Assembly (NCBI RefSeq): GCF_014839805.1
Contig: NC_051126.1
Coordinates: forward strand, 6,146,609 to 6,210,608
Direction of reading: 5' to 3'
DNA: 64,000 bases
Origin: Manduca sexta
Lineage: Eukaryota; Arthropoda; Insecta; Lepidoptera; Sphingidae
The notes below the pieces were generated by a model, which saw nothing but the letters and a program-made list of their open reading frames with translations, had not been told where the DNA came from and did not search any database. How positions within the stretch are numbered: position 1 is the stretch's first letter; each line of letters opens with the position of its first letter. The position numbers were made by a program, and so were the translations under genes. Below, one piece after another: positions 45,476-57,330 of this stretch.

Positions 45476-47309
45476 TAGAAATATATATTATTTGTAAGAA
45501 TACAACTATTTGTATTATTTTCTTAACACTTTTGTATAGTTTACACCTAGTAATGAAGTTTGTTATTTAAGTCCACAACTCGCACACAAATTTGGCGCTA
45601 AATACTAAAACTTTGGTGACAAAACTTGCGCTCGCCTGGATGCCGGCATACGATACAAACTCGTCATAGTAGTTTTTCCATTAATCAAATTTTGAGATCA
45701 GTAGTCTACTTAGGTACTTAATAAGCCAGCATAGTCACGGCTGAGAGAATATTCATTATAATTTGAGTTCTTATTTGGTTGATTATTGGTAATTATATTA
45801 TATATTATTGGTAACAATACTCTAGGTATAATATTATACTTGGCGCAACATTATTACATTGTTAGGCGCCGCATAGGCCGTGAATTTGACAAAATTATTT
45901 CTATTTTCTATGCAATATCAGTAAATACTGGCAGTTTTATATGAGTGTAGTTTCTCGTTAACACGTTGGCCGCGTCTGCACATAGCCTTAGAAAAGTTTT
46001 TGATGTATAATATATGGCTTAAATTAGAACAACAATTTGATTACTACGTAAGTCTAAAACATATTTGAAATCCGTTCGCGGCCACGTGATCAAATGTTTC
46101 TTAATATAACACCCAGGTTGGTAACAGTTAATTAACTCTGAATTCATACCGTGACCTAAACTTTCGGGTAGGCGTAACTTCGTCTTTTCAAAGGATTCAG
46201 AGCAACTTTAGCCGACGTTTCCCCAGATAACTCATTAAAAACAAATTTCGGAAATCTTTCCAACCTTTTCTTATCGATTTACTTTTAGAAAGAATGGATG
46301 TTTTGCAAAGTTGTGTACAATGTTTTTCTAATAATAGTATCAATTTGAATTGGTGGCTTGGGTCTTGAGCTTCGCCATCGAAAGGTCATTCATTTTTTTA
46401 TATATTTTTTTAAAAATGTAAACAAACCTTTAAAATAAAGAGAATAAACAAGTATCAATTTAACAACATTAGTCTTTGATAGTAAAAGTAAAATGAGAAC
46501 CGACTGACATGGAATTAGTTGTTGCTTGCGGCTGCGCCCACGGAAAGAGATAGTTGCAGCACAAATTGGCCCATGACCTTAGGAACAATGTATATTTATA
46601 CTAGTGTATTAACTTTCAGAATCGGAACAGCAGTTTAAAACATAAGCGCGTTCCAATAACTAACAATTTTAGCTTTTTACCATAAATATAGATGTCCCTA
46701 ATTTTGATATTACCTTTTTTAAACATCCATCCAAATAGGACCTTAAATTAATTTGAGTTGAATACCCGAGTATTAAATCAATTCGTTTTGATATTTAATA
46801 CATGTTTAATGTATTCTTGTCTTTATTATACTTATTTGTATTTCATCACTTTCTTAAATTATGTGGCGTTTGGTACCCATTTCCTTAGATTACATACCAT
46901 ATATATATTTTTTATGTAAGGAAAATTGCGAGCGAAAACGAAGCATTAAACCAGTATACGAGTATTAACTTTTATAAATTTATATGCGAATTGTGAATTG
47001 TGAACTTCACGCGTTAGTCGTAAATCTTTGTAGGATTCGTAAAACTCTGTCAGGCTGCGCACTTGAATACTAAAAGCATTTAAAACAGATGTTAAATTCA
47101 AAGAAATCGACCTAGAACATGTTAGTACAATAAATAATCCCATTTTATGTCTTATATAATTTCATTTTAATGTGTTGCGTACCATTTATTATTTATATAG
47201 GCTTGTTTATTTGAATTTTTCGTATTTCGCACTATTAAAGCGCTGATCGGAATACAAAGTAGATATTTTTTTAAATCTCAGATATAGTAAGTATATTGTA
47301 TTTATCGTC
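45476..47309. other. Noncoding background
   Basis: No supported feature. A moderately G+C-rich patch lies at 46080-46260. Confidence 0.4.
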
Positions 47310-47420
47310 GTCTCGCTCTTGTATCTCCATAAACTATGTAACAAGAAATATAATTTAAAATGTAAACTTACTTGTGTCTCCATAAATTATATAATATAAT
47401 TTAAAGTAAGTATAAACTAA
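47310..47420 (+). repeat. Imperfect tandem duplication, ~50-base unit
   Basis: CTCCATAAACTATGTAACAA..AATATAATTTAAAATGTAAACTT and CTCCATAAATTATATAATAT..AATTTAAAGTAAGTATAAACT are two imperfect copies side by side. Confidence 0.5.
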
Positions 47421-47444
47421 CTTGACTTTAAAATAATAAAAACG

Positions 47445-47530
47445 CGTGTCTAATAATTGGGACTCGAACTTGTGGCCTTTTACTTGACAATTTAGTCTCC
47501 ACTCACCTATAACTGCATAAACACAGAGCT
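47445..47530 (-). repeat. tRNA-like SINE head or tRNA relic
   Basis: On minus: GTTATAGGTGAGTGGAGACT, then AAGTTCGAGTCCC, an A-box/B-box-like pair spaced roughly as in a tRNA. I cannot fold a proper cloverleaf with a matching acceptor stem, so a SINE head is more likely than a functional tRNA. Confidence 0.4.
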
Positions 47531-50500
47531 TAAATCAGCTTCCTATCACCACGATAACACAAAGTAATAGAATTAAGACTAAAAACACAAATTACACCAA
47601 ACGAAAAATCTAAATATATCCTAATACGTCAGCTTCACGACAAAAAACATCCCATTTGATACATAAATTGTTTGTTATAAATCCAAACAAGATATATGGG
47701 GACAATACCATACGGGCACAGTAAATCAATCACAAAGCAAAGTGGGACATGAAACAGATTCCAACATGCCATTCAAAGTTCGGCCAGTGATTTGTACAAC
47801 TAGCATCTGTCAGGCGGCGTGTGCTAACATTGGGCTCGAAAATTACATGATCTAGCCTTATTTGCTTCTTCTAAGGTACTAGTACCTACAGGTAGCGAAT
47901 ATTCTGTATTTTGTGTCAATCGTGCAGTGATAATAGTAAGAATACCAGCTTTGTATACTACAAACTATCGAGCACAGGCTTCTGTCACCGAGAGGCAAGT
48001 GCGAGATAGCAAACTTCACATAACTTCAAGTGCATTTTGAACAATTCCCAGGTATGTAGGTTTTCAAACGATGTTTTGTTTCACTGTTAAAGCGAATGAT
48101 TATGATTTTAATTTCAGCCTAATCCTACATTGTAGCCAATTGGCCAATGAACGATATGTTCTTTGCAATTGTATACGTTATGGTAATAGTAGTTAATTTA
48201 AAATTATTAGTTTGAAATTTGACACTTTTATCGGCTATAAATAATTCCACAAAGTAATAAGTATATTTTTATAATTTAAATCAATATTAGGTCGACAGTG
48301 GTTAAAGTCAGTTAACTTTTAAATTACTTGTAATTATTACTAATAAACGTAATAATCACATTTACCGTAACACATACAACTATTGACGCCTAAACCACGC
48401 TATGGGTGGGCAAATTGCATTTGGCCTACTTATGGCTACCTACGTTTATTTCCATCCCATGATTTGATCAGATGTAAGCTTCTCTATATTGCCTAAATAT
48501 GGGTTTTGTTCTCTTATAGAAAAAAAATTGATATTTAAACCTAATTAAACAAATTTAAACTTTTTACTCTTCAAATCATATTTCCGTTAATGTGACATCC
48601 GCCTTATTTGGCAGAAAATCAAACACGGTCACTAGTTTGCGGTTACACGATAATATACAGCAAGCCAGTATTTCAGAGCCGGGGAACATGCGTTGCCAAA
48701 TCGGTTAGTTTTTAAAAATAGTTAGGTTCGCTCTAAAAACGAATTTACGACGAAAGTAAAAAATGTGAAAGTTTTTTTTTATTTTGCAATCGCCTATCGA
48801 GTATCATTGCAGTTTGTTACGGTGTTATGGCAAAGCAATTAAAAATGTCCAAGTATCGGTTAAATATTCGACCTGATACGAATGTTACTTTTATTTCAAA
48901 AGCGATTTTAATGCTATTTATTTTAAAATCCAATCAATTCAAACTATTTATGAGTGAAAAGCATTTTATTCATCGCAAAGTATTGTATTTTTTAATTAAC
49001 AATGAGCAATATTTTCAGCATTTTAATTAACATCTGTTTATATAGGTTCGATTTTATGTAATATTTTTTAAAACATAGCCGCAGAAAATTTGTTATGTGA
49101 TATTTAGTAACTTTTTTTACCATAAACATCCAAAGTTCTATAAGAATCAAGGGTAAGCCAATTGCCATAAAAGAATAGAGTTGTTGACTACTGTTTTTTT
49201 TTAATAAATTAATCTATAATGTGTTTTATCTAAAATGTAATGGAAAAAGAATTTAAGACATTTCAATATCCGTATAATAATAAATAAACAGCTTTGAAAT
49301 TTGGAGGAAAGGGTAGCTGTCAAATAATAGTAACAGCATACTGTGACGTCACCGACTGCAATGCTACGTATGTACATACGTGACAATGAGATAGCGCGAA
49401 AACCCCACCACGTCCCCACTTTTGCTTACAAAAATATTTTATAATAACAGCTTTAATTTTTAACTACTTTTGGATGCTGATTTTAAAAAAAAATTTCTTT
49501 TTCGTATTATTTTTTGTTACGTATAAAATAATGTATAAACACAAACAGGAAAACACAAAGTTGTCAATTTACTTTAGTTTTCTGTGCCAGTGTCAAGTAC
49601 CTACAATGTAGCTCTATATTTTGAAAACATCGAAAAAACATTTAAAAAAAATTATCACAGTTTCAGTGTTAATTGCAAAGATTAATTATTATCTAATATG
49701 ACTAGGTTGCAATTAAGTAAATTATGAGCTAATTTTACAGACGTTGTATCGGATCCACAATAAAATCTAGTGCGATTAATTGTCGCGTTAATTTGGACGA
49801 AGAATGGATGTAGCTATTATTTTTACGATACTTTGTGAACGGTATATATCATGTCTTTAGGCAATGGATATATGGGTTTTGATTTTAATTTAAGGCGATA
49901 TTTTGCGCCTTATTTATTGAAATAATGGTCGACGTTACCCTTAGTGCGGCGCCAGCTTTAGATAAATTTTATCGGTCGTTTACCTTATATATTTTAAAAG
50001 GTTGACGAAAACTACTAGTTACAAGTCCAATAACGAAAAATCGTCCCTAAGGCTTGTTAAGTTCTCCATGTCATAAATTATAACCCAACTTGATATAAAA
50101 GTGTAACAATAGAGCTACTTTATTCATACACTGTCATTTTTAATTTATTCATGTTGTATTTTATCCAACGTAAAACTTTTATCTAATGATTGAAAAATAA
50201 CCCTGAATGGAGTAACATAGAAATTCAATTCCCTAATTTTGGAATGGTATATAACTTAATTCAATGTACATTTTGTATGATTGTTTCGTTTCAAATATTT
50301 CGTTTTATTTATTTCTAATCTTATTTCCTGCAAAAATAACTTGTTCGCTTTTAAATTCTGTGCCTCAATTTTGAGATCCTAAACTCCCGTCGTGGTTATA
50401 AAACAAAAGTGTTATAGACAAAGTATTGTACAGCTGTTGATTCAAGCTGGCGAACTGCGGGTGAGAACTTTCTCATAATATATCATGTATCTTGACGATG

Positions 50501-52769
50501 TTCAACCTCTTTTCTTTGGTACATTGAAACTATCGTTTCGATATTACTTATAACATTATTCTGAAAACATTTCTATACACAACGTGACTAATTTTATTCA
50601 TAACAAACATTGCAAGACTTCCTTTTGAACCATTATACAACTATTAATAAATAATACTTTAATTGGACGAACATTCTATTCGAAACTTGCAAACATTCGC
50701 GCAATAACTATTCAACAATATTCCAATAAAGTTCGTATCGAAACAGTAAGTTCATTAAGTTTTTGCAGCGCTGGAACTTCTTGGTATGCAAGATGTTGTG
50801 ACGTTCCGGGATTTATTAGTTGAAGTTTTGTTTCTAATGAATGGTAATAAGCTGTATAATGTACGTATAGCAAATATGTATAAACATAACAGAGTTACTA
50901 TAACCTCGTAAAATGATTCTAAAGATGAGCCTGATGTTATTTTGATTGTTATATGAGTAGAATCAAAACTTAAATTATAATATTGAAGCAATAAATGCAA
51001 TCACGATTTAAATATCATAATAATATTATTCTTTATTTTTAACGTTAATTTCGCTTTTATATGATCCCCTCAAACAATACTATATAATTCGATATTGCTA
51101 CAAACAAATAAGTAACAATATTTATTACCCATATTCTTATCCATAAATCCTTAGACAAAGAGCAAGTGGTTACTCGTCTGTCACTTAATCCTTTGTTCAT
51201 GAAAGCAAGGTAACAGGAAAATTGGGCAAATCGACACAGCAACACAGGTGAGAGTATCACAGGGTAATTAGATTGGCTTGCTTGCTTCCACGCAAATAAT
51301 ACTGGTACTGTATCGATCGGTGATAATTGCTCTACCGATACCATGTGACGGTATTTACGCGTGGTTTAGCGTGTCTTGAATTCAATTACTCGCTTTGGGA
51401 AATTTCGATCTTTGATTACTGTTATAATCTATGTGAGCATGTTAAGTAGTACAGAGTTTGAATATTTATATTCTTGTAAGGGTTTCCTGTCCCAACAAAT
51501 GGTACAGACTGATCTGTTAAAAATATTGTGCACCAAGTCAATATTAAGGAACTAGAATTAACTAAACCTCAAACCATGACAACGGAAACATGCAGGAACA
51601 CAGTAAATAATATTAATGGTATCAAGAAAACGTATTAACGTTGTAAATAAACAGGAAGCAACGAAACAAGATGTTTTTGATACGTTATCTTCTTAGTAAC
51701 GTTATCACGTAGAACTACTGTATAGAATTGTATTACGTTCGCATGATGTTGGGGAGCTTTGTTATAAAAAAATATGTCATACACTACGTGTTGACCGAGG
51801 GAGATGGGATAAGGAAATGTGTAACAAGCGAAATAGTATTTTTTGTCTTGTATATACTATTAACATTTTTAGAACATGTATTTATATAGATACATTAATA
51901 TAGATAAATATAAATCCTAACACAGGCAAAACTTTTGTATAAAAAAGGAGATTTAAAACCTGAAGAAATAAAATGGAACTGTAGGTTTTAAAAATGCTTC
52001 CATGAATCCATATTTAAGACTTGTATTTATTTTATATAAATATTTTATTATATATTCCATGTAAGAGTTTTTACACTTTTTCTTTCTTCCTATTTACACT
52101 CGCCGATACATTATAACTAAAATTAAATGTTTCTTTATGTATCTGTCTCTTATACGTTCCAAAACTGTTCATCCAATTGTGGTAAAATATGTATAAAAGC
52201 TAGTGTTCGACAACAAATGGCATATATTTCTGTCGTGGCCATAGTTTTATATATTACGTCTTTTGTCCTCGCAAACAGTTGATAGAGATCGTTGGCATCT
52301 TGCGGCAGTCGAGTTTCTATCATTGTCAAAGTGGTCAACTTATCGTTTTATCAGATTTGATAGACTACGTTGATGTTATCTGCAATTGAATATGCCTGGT
52401 TTATGTAACACATTGTCTTCTGGTTTTAGGAAATTCATAATTCCTATCAGAAATTGAGATCGCAATATAAATGGGTTCAAGAATTTCTACTTTTTAAAAA
52501 AAATACTATGGGTTGCCTTTTGGGAATAAATAATTGCAATAAATTTTGTCAAACGAACCAACAAGCAGATGCTGCAAGTTAACTGTAGTTCCAATAAAAA
52601 AAAAACAAAAGATGGCCTTATAATATCGTGTATTTCACTAATTATGTTATTTAACTCATTACTTCAATTCTCCATATTTAGACATTTGTTTGGCTAACGA
52701 AAGCGTCTTAAGTAAAGCAGTAATTATTTCATAAGGTTTACTCTGCTAGGAATACGATTTTCAGGTACA
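47531..52769. other. Noncoding; two weak exon-like structures
   Basis: A possible 66-base intron (GTATGTAGG...TTTTAATTTCAG) occupies 48052-48117. An ATG at 48147 follows, with MNDMFFAIVYVMVIVV, a signal-peptide-like start. At 52430-52582 a 50-codon frame after TTCTGGTTTTAG ends in TAA, with AATAAA at 52593. Neither is backed by homology. The rest is A+T-rich with nothing supported. Confidence 0.3.
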
Positions 52770-52965
52770 CACACGCATTTATCTCCGAAGGTGTAACCAG
52801 AGGCACAAGTGTAGCACATTTCATCGTATTCCGTCCCATGATGTAATAGGTAGCGTGCCGTCACCATTTTACAAATTCCAGATTCCGAGCTAATACTGAG
52901 AATAAAAACTCAACATGGGTGACCGAGCAACAAAGGTACCGTGTAATCAATACAACTAAGTCACT
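52770..52965 (-). repeat. SINE, diverged (ATCATGGGACGG family)
   Basis: Reverse copy with CTCCGAAGGTGTAACCAGAG GCACAAGTG, TATTCCGTCCCATGATGTAA and CAGATTCCGAGCTAATACTG. The head region near 52930-52965 (TACAACTAAGTCACTGA) is degraded. Confidence 0.6.
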
Positions 52966-54143
52966 GAAGTAGTCGTTAAGATGTGACTTTAACACAAAAA
53001 TATTTATATTATATTTTATTAATAAATTAAAATAAAGACCGTCATTTTGCAAGGTGTTATGGGGTTAGGTTAAGTAAATTTTCGGCTTTCGAATGTTAGA
53101 CTGGACATTGATTAGGAAATGAGCAAAACAATTTCTTAGGTCTTTACTTTTTATAATCTGTATTGATTTATAGGAAACTATATGAGAAATCAGCCTTATT
53201 GAAGTGATCATGGAGCTCACATTCACTCTTTTATTTACTTTGTTCTTTAGACTGCATGTTTCTTGTACTATTTATTATGTAGACACGGGAATAAAACGAG
53301 GTTTTAAAAAAGATTCTACAACGGAAATTAACCAAATAAAGTTCAATACAGCTATTATTACTTAGCTGAAATTCGTTCCGTATAAAAGTTTAAACAAGTT
53401 AACCAAGAAACAGGATCATAATTAGTCAACATTGCGGTGTATGACAAAAAATATTCGTTTTCTTTTATACGCAATATTTTGAAATTTCTTTTCCTCCAGT
53501 GTTTTTGTACGGCACATAAATGGTCAAACGTAAAATATTACCGTTGTTCAAACCACTTCTAACAACTCGCTTGGGACTTCGTTCAAGGGTTTGTATAAAT
53601 TGGCGTATTCGCTTAGTTCTATATACGTTTATTGAAAGAGCTGCTCTCGCATCCGTTATATGTTCAACCTTAAGAAAATAAAATCAGACTTTATCGACTT
53701 AAAGCTATTTGGAAACTGAATAGTAATTGGTATTCTATAAATGAAATTTATAGAAATAATTTGTTGAATAACATATGAGTAATGCGAGATAGTGTGCTTC
53801 TAGTTACGACGTTTCTGGTAGGTATACCTACAAGGTATACTTATAGGTCAACAAGGGTCATATAAAACGTGGCCAAAATCGGAACCTACTTATCTTGCGA
53901 AATGTCATAATTGATATACAAAATGTTGCTTACACCAGTTTAGTCATAGCCTTACTTTTATTTGAATATTCCAATACATGTTTTATTTTTAGTACGAGCT
54001 CTAACAGCATTAATCAAAAAGAAAAAACATTAAAAGTCTAGACATACCATTCTTGTAATGAATACTTTTTTATATCTGGTAAGAAACATAAAGCTGCCCT
54101 TTTTTGTAAAGTATAAAACATATCAATTTTTAGTATTTGTTTT
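52966..54143. other. Noncoding left flank of the Copia element
   Basis: A+T-rich DNA. No supported feature. Confidence 0.45.
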
Positions 54144-54299
54144 TGTTGTAGAACCTCTTGTTCGAATATAATTTAAAAATTAAAAACATAAATGTCTTAT
54201 GTCAACTCGTGTAAAACAAGTGCTCAATGATAAAAAAACATTCTCTGAATTTATCCGTATTTTTCATTTCACGTATAGTATTTCATTATTTTTACTACA
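54144..54299 (+). repeat. Copia 5' LTR (156 bases)
   Basis: Runs TGTTGTAGAACC ... TTTTTACTACA. LTRs of this class carry promoter and polyadenylation signals. The base run directly after it (AACGTTATCAGCACGAAG) is in the position of the primer-binding site. I could not match it to a specific tRNA with confidence. Confidence 0.93.
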
Positions 54300-54343
54300 A
54301 AACGTTATCAGCACGAAGTTATCTTATTTAGAAGAAGATAATA

Positions 54344-55072
54344 ATGGCAGGACCTGTAGGAATATTGAATGGAATTACTATGTTAAGAAATCGTGAAGGA
54401 TATGCAATTTGGAAATTTAAAATGAGAATGTTGTTGATGCATGAAGAGTTGTGGAGTACTGTAAGTGGCTATGCTGACGATGATAAAACGCCTCCCGAGG
54501 TACGTTTCCGTAATGACCAAAAGGCTCTTTCAAAAATATGCCTAACGGTTGACGGTGGTGCTATCACGCATGTCAGAACAGCTACGACGGCGAAAATGGC
54601 GTGGGATGCTTTGCAAACAGCGTTTGAAGATAAAAGCTTAGGCCGAAAGTTAGCACTAGAGCGGAAGTTATATAGGTATACTTTATCAAATTTTGCAGAT
54701 TTAGAATCCTATATAATAGCTATAACAACGACCGCGCAGGATCTAGCTGATATCGGTAAGAAAATTGAAGATAGTTCGCTTGCTGCAATCATTCTAGGTG
54801 GTCTTACATCACGATATGAGCCCCTGATAATGGCTCTAGAGCACAGTAATATAGAAGTCACTAGCGAAATGGTGAAAACTAAACTATTGAGCGAAATGAG
54901 TAGAGAAACTGAACGTGATGTACCAGCACTGCGCTCATTGCATAAGAAGGGTATAATATGCTATAAATGCAGAAAACCAGGGCATAAGTCTCCCAACTGT
55001 CCTCTTAAAAAGGATAAACCAAGTTTGTTTATAATAAAAAGGAAGCAAAATGTGAAACGGGTCTTGTTGTGA
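54344..55072 (+). CDS. gag: Copia gag (capsid/nucleocapsid)
   Basis: A 242-residue ORF starting at ATG 54344 in good context (ATAATAATGGCA), 44 bases after the LTR. Gag forms the cytoplasmic particle that packages element RNA. The region after MAGPVGILNGITML, with WKFKMRMLLMHEELW and SRYEPLIMALE, is typical of Copia-type gag. Near the C-terminus is a CCHC zinc knuckle, CYKCRKPGHKSPNC (Cys 206 onward), that binds RNA. The frame ends at TGA 55070-55072 and the next ORF lies in the -1 frame, overlapping it by a few bases. It is shorter than gag of single-ORF Copia elements because the frame change cuts the linker to protease. Confidence 0.9.
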   Translation: MAGPVGILNGITMLRNREGYAIWKFKMRMLLMHEELWSTVSGYADDDKTPPEVRFRNDQKALSKICLTVDGGAITHVRTATTAKMAWDALQTAFEDKSLGRKLALERKLYRYTLSNFADLESYIIAITTTAQDLADIGKKIEDSSLAAIILGGLTSRYEPLIMALEHSNIEVTSEMVKTKLLSEMSRETERDVPALRSLHKKGIICYKCRKPGHKSPNCPLKKDKPSLFIIKRKQNVKRVLL

Positions 55073-57330
55073 ATAATGAGGAAGAACGGGTAACGAATTC
55101 GAAGCAAGTTATCAATGAAATGTCTTTATCTGCACTAGAAAGTAAAGACTTTAACAGATGGATTGTGGATTCAGGTGCAACAGTTCATATGACTCCCCGT
55201 GCAGATTGGTTTATCAACTATCGTCCTATAGATGGAGGTACAATTACTGTGGCAAATGGAGAGAAATTGGCAGCTATAGGCGTTGGTGATGTATCTATTG
55301 ATACGAATAATGGAGTCTGCAGAATAGCTGACGTCGTGCATGTTCCACGCCTAAACTGCAATTTGCTATCAGTAAAGCAGGTTGTTGAAAAAGGTTTTTT
55401 AGTAATTTTTGATAAAAATGGTTGTAATTTTTATAAATCTGATGATGTATCTTATTTAAATAATGCTGCTTTTCATGGTTCTTATAGTGGTGGACTGGTT
55501 CATTTAGATTGTTCTGTTCGTTTACCACAAAATATAGCGTACATTGTTAATTCAGAGCTTTCAAAGTTTCAGCTTTGGCATAAGCGTCTTGGACATCTCT
55601 GCCGTATTGGTATGGACCTACTCAGAAAGGGTCTTGCTGTCGGCGTGAAGTACGTAGAAGTTGACAAAGAACCATGTATACCTTGTATTGAAGGTAAGCA
55701 AGCTAGGAAGCCCTTCAAGAGGCTGAAGTATAAGAGAGCTACATCAGCACTGGAATTAGTTCATACAGATGTTTGTGGACCGATGTCAACTACTTCATTC
55801 AAAGGCAATAAATATTTTATTATTTTTGTAGATGATTATACGCGTTTTATATTTGTTTATTGTATGAATTCTAAGACAGAAGTCATGTCAAAGTTTCTTA
55901 CATTTCAATCACTTGTTGAGAGACAGACTGGTGCGAAAATTAAAATACTGAGATCGGATAATGGTACTGAGTATGTCAATAAAGAGATGGCAGTCTACTT
56001 AGATTCTCAAGGAATCCAACACCAAACAACGGTTCCATATAGCCCTCAACAAAATGGTGTTAGTGAACGTTGTAATCGCAGTATTATAGAAAAGGCTCGC
56101 GCTTTGCTGTCACATGGTTCGCTTTCTAAGGCATATTGGCAGGATGCAGTAGAAACTAGTGTTTATTTAAAAAACCGGTCTCCTCATCGCGCAATTGAAG
56201 GTAAAATACCATTCGAAATGTGGTATGGGAGCAAACCTGACCTGTCTCATTTAAAGGTTTTTGGATGTAGATGTTTAGTTCATGTACCGTCATGTCATAG
56301 AACTAAGTTAGACATGAAAGCAACGGAACACATCTTTGTTGGATATTCAGATGATCCAAGAAGTTATTATTTCCGTAACGTGGAAACGCCACGAAGTTTA
56401 ATTAAGTCAAGGGATGTTACATTTTTCGAAAATAATTTTACAGGACTGAAAGAGATGCCTGAAAATAATTTAAACCTTAGTTTTAATCCCAATGTTATTA
56501 ATTTGTTATCGCAGATTTCATCATCTGATGCAAATCCATCTTTGTTGCCGGAAGAGCAAAATGACTTTGTGGATGCTGTTGATGATATTGATGACAACTC
56601 AGGTGATTTAGATCATTCATCTTCATTGCCATCAAGTGGTACTAATGATGAACCTTATGGCGGGTCTGAGTCAAGATATCCTCAACGAGAACGTAAGCCT
56701 CCAGATTATTTTTCATATAGTGCTCTTGTCGATGATATTCTGAATGATGATCCGAAAACGTTTCATGATGCAATATCTAGAGACGATAAAGATAATTGGA
56801 TCTCTTCAATGAAGGAAGAATATAATTCCTTATTAAAAAAGGAAACTTGGATTTTGGTAAATAAACCAAGTCATAAATCCTGCATTCCATGTAAATGGGT
56901 TTATAAGCTAAAACGAGATGCTGATGGTAACGTAGTGAAGTACAAGGCTAGATTAGTTGCCAAGGGATTCACACAAATAGAAGGTGTAGATTACCATGAA
57001 ACCTTTTCACCGGTTATACGCAACTCATCACTGCGAACCCTACTAGCTTTAGCAGTGCAGGAAGGGTACAAAGTTCGGCATATGGATGTCGACACAGCCT
57101 TCTTAAATGGTGACTTGGAAGAGGAAGTATATATGACACAACCTGAAGGTTTTGTTCGTAGAGGTGATGAGAATAAAGTCTGTTTATTAAGAAAATCTTT
57201 GTATGGTCTGAAACAGGCACCAAGAGCCTGGAATACAAAGTTAAAACAAACTTTGTTGGCTATTGGATTTATTCAAACTCCTTCTGAACCTTGTGTTTTT
57301 ACCAAAAGATTTCGAATAAAAACTGTTTAA
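55069..57330 (+). CDS. pol: Copia pol, first part: protease, integrase, RT start
   Basis: The frame is open from about 55018 to 57330. No ATG is needed if it is made as a gag-pol fusion; the first possible non-AUG codon used here is GTG 55069. Numbering from there, the aspartic protease has its DSGA at residues 34-37. The GAG-pre-integrase zinc finger has HX4H at 171-176 and CX2C at 203-206. The integrase core has catalytic D234, D297 and E333 with exactly 35 residues between the last two (DD35E). RT begins at KWVYKLKRDADGNVVKYKAR and continues through MDVDTAFLNGDLEEEVYM. It ends prematurely after about residue 745, where a frame change in a T-rich run near 57298 leads to a stop at 57328. The rest of RT is in the next ORF. 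Confidence 0.92.
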   Translation: MNNEEERVTNSKQVINEMSLSALESKDFNRWIVDSGATVHMTPRADWFINYRPIDGGTITVANGEKLAAIGVGDVSIDTNNGVCRIADVVHVPRLNCNLLSVKQVVEKGFLVIFDKNGCNFYKSDDVSYLNNAAFHGSYSGGLVHLDCSVRLPQNIAYIVNSELSKFQLWHKRLGHLCRIGMDLLRKGLAVGVKYVEVDKEPCIPCIEGKQARKPFKRLKYKRATSALELVHTDVCGPMSTTSFKGNKYFIIFVDDYTRFIFVYCMNSKTEVMSKFLTFQSLVERQTGAKIKILRSDNGTEYVNKEMAVYLDSQGIQHQTTVPYSPQQNGVSERCNRSIIEKARALLSHGSLSKAYWQDAVETSVYLKNRSPHRAIEGKIPFEMWYGSKPDLSHLKVFGCRCLVHVPSCHRTKLDMKATEHIFVGYSDDPRSYYFRNVETPRSLIKSRDVTFFENNFTGLKEMPENNLNLSFNPNVINLLSQISSSDANPSLLPEEQNDFVDAVDDIDDNSGDLDHSSSLPSSGTNDEPYGGSESRYPQRERKPPDYFSYSALVDDILNDDPKTFHDAISRDDKDNWISSMKEEYNSLLKKETWILVNKPSHKSCIPCKWVYKLKRDADGNVVKYKARLVAKGFTQIEGVDYHETFSPVIRNSSLRTLLALAVQEGYKVRHMDVDTAFLNGDLEEEVYMTQPEGFVRRGDENKVCLLRKSLYGLKQAPRAWNTKLKQTLLAIGFIQTPSEPCVFTKRFRIKTV

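Noticed and set aside
47445..47530. Functional tRNA gene
   Set aside because: A- and B-box-like strings are present but no consistent cloverleaf or acceptor stem could be formed.
51057..51344. 95-residue minus-strand ORF starting MVSVEQLSPIDTV
   Set aside because: No recognisable domain and no supporting upstream or downstream signals.
52150..52338. 62-residue minus-strand ORF (LPQDANDLYQLFARTKDVIY...)
   Set aside because: Composition looks protein-like, but the C-terminal part resembles LINE tail sequence and no splice sites frame it.
54199..54396. 65-residue ORF beginning in the Copia 5' LTR
   Set aside because: Overlaps LTR and gag in another frame; no independent support.
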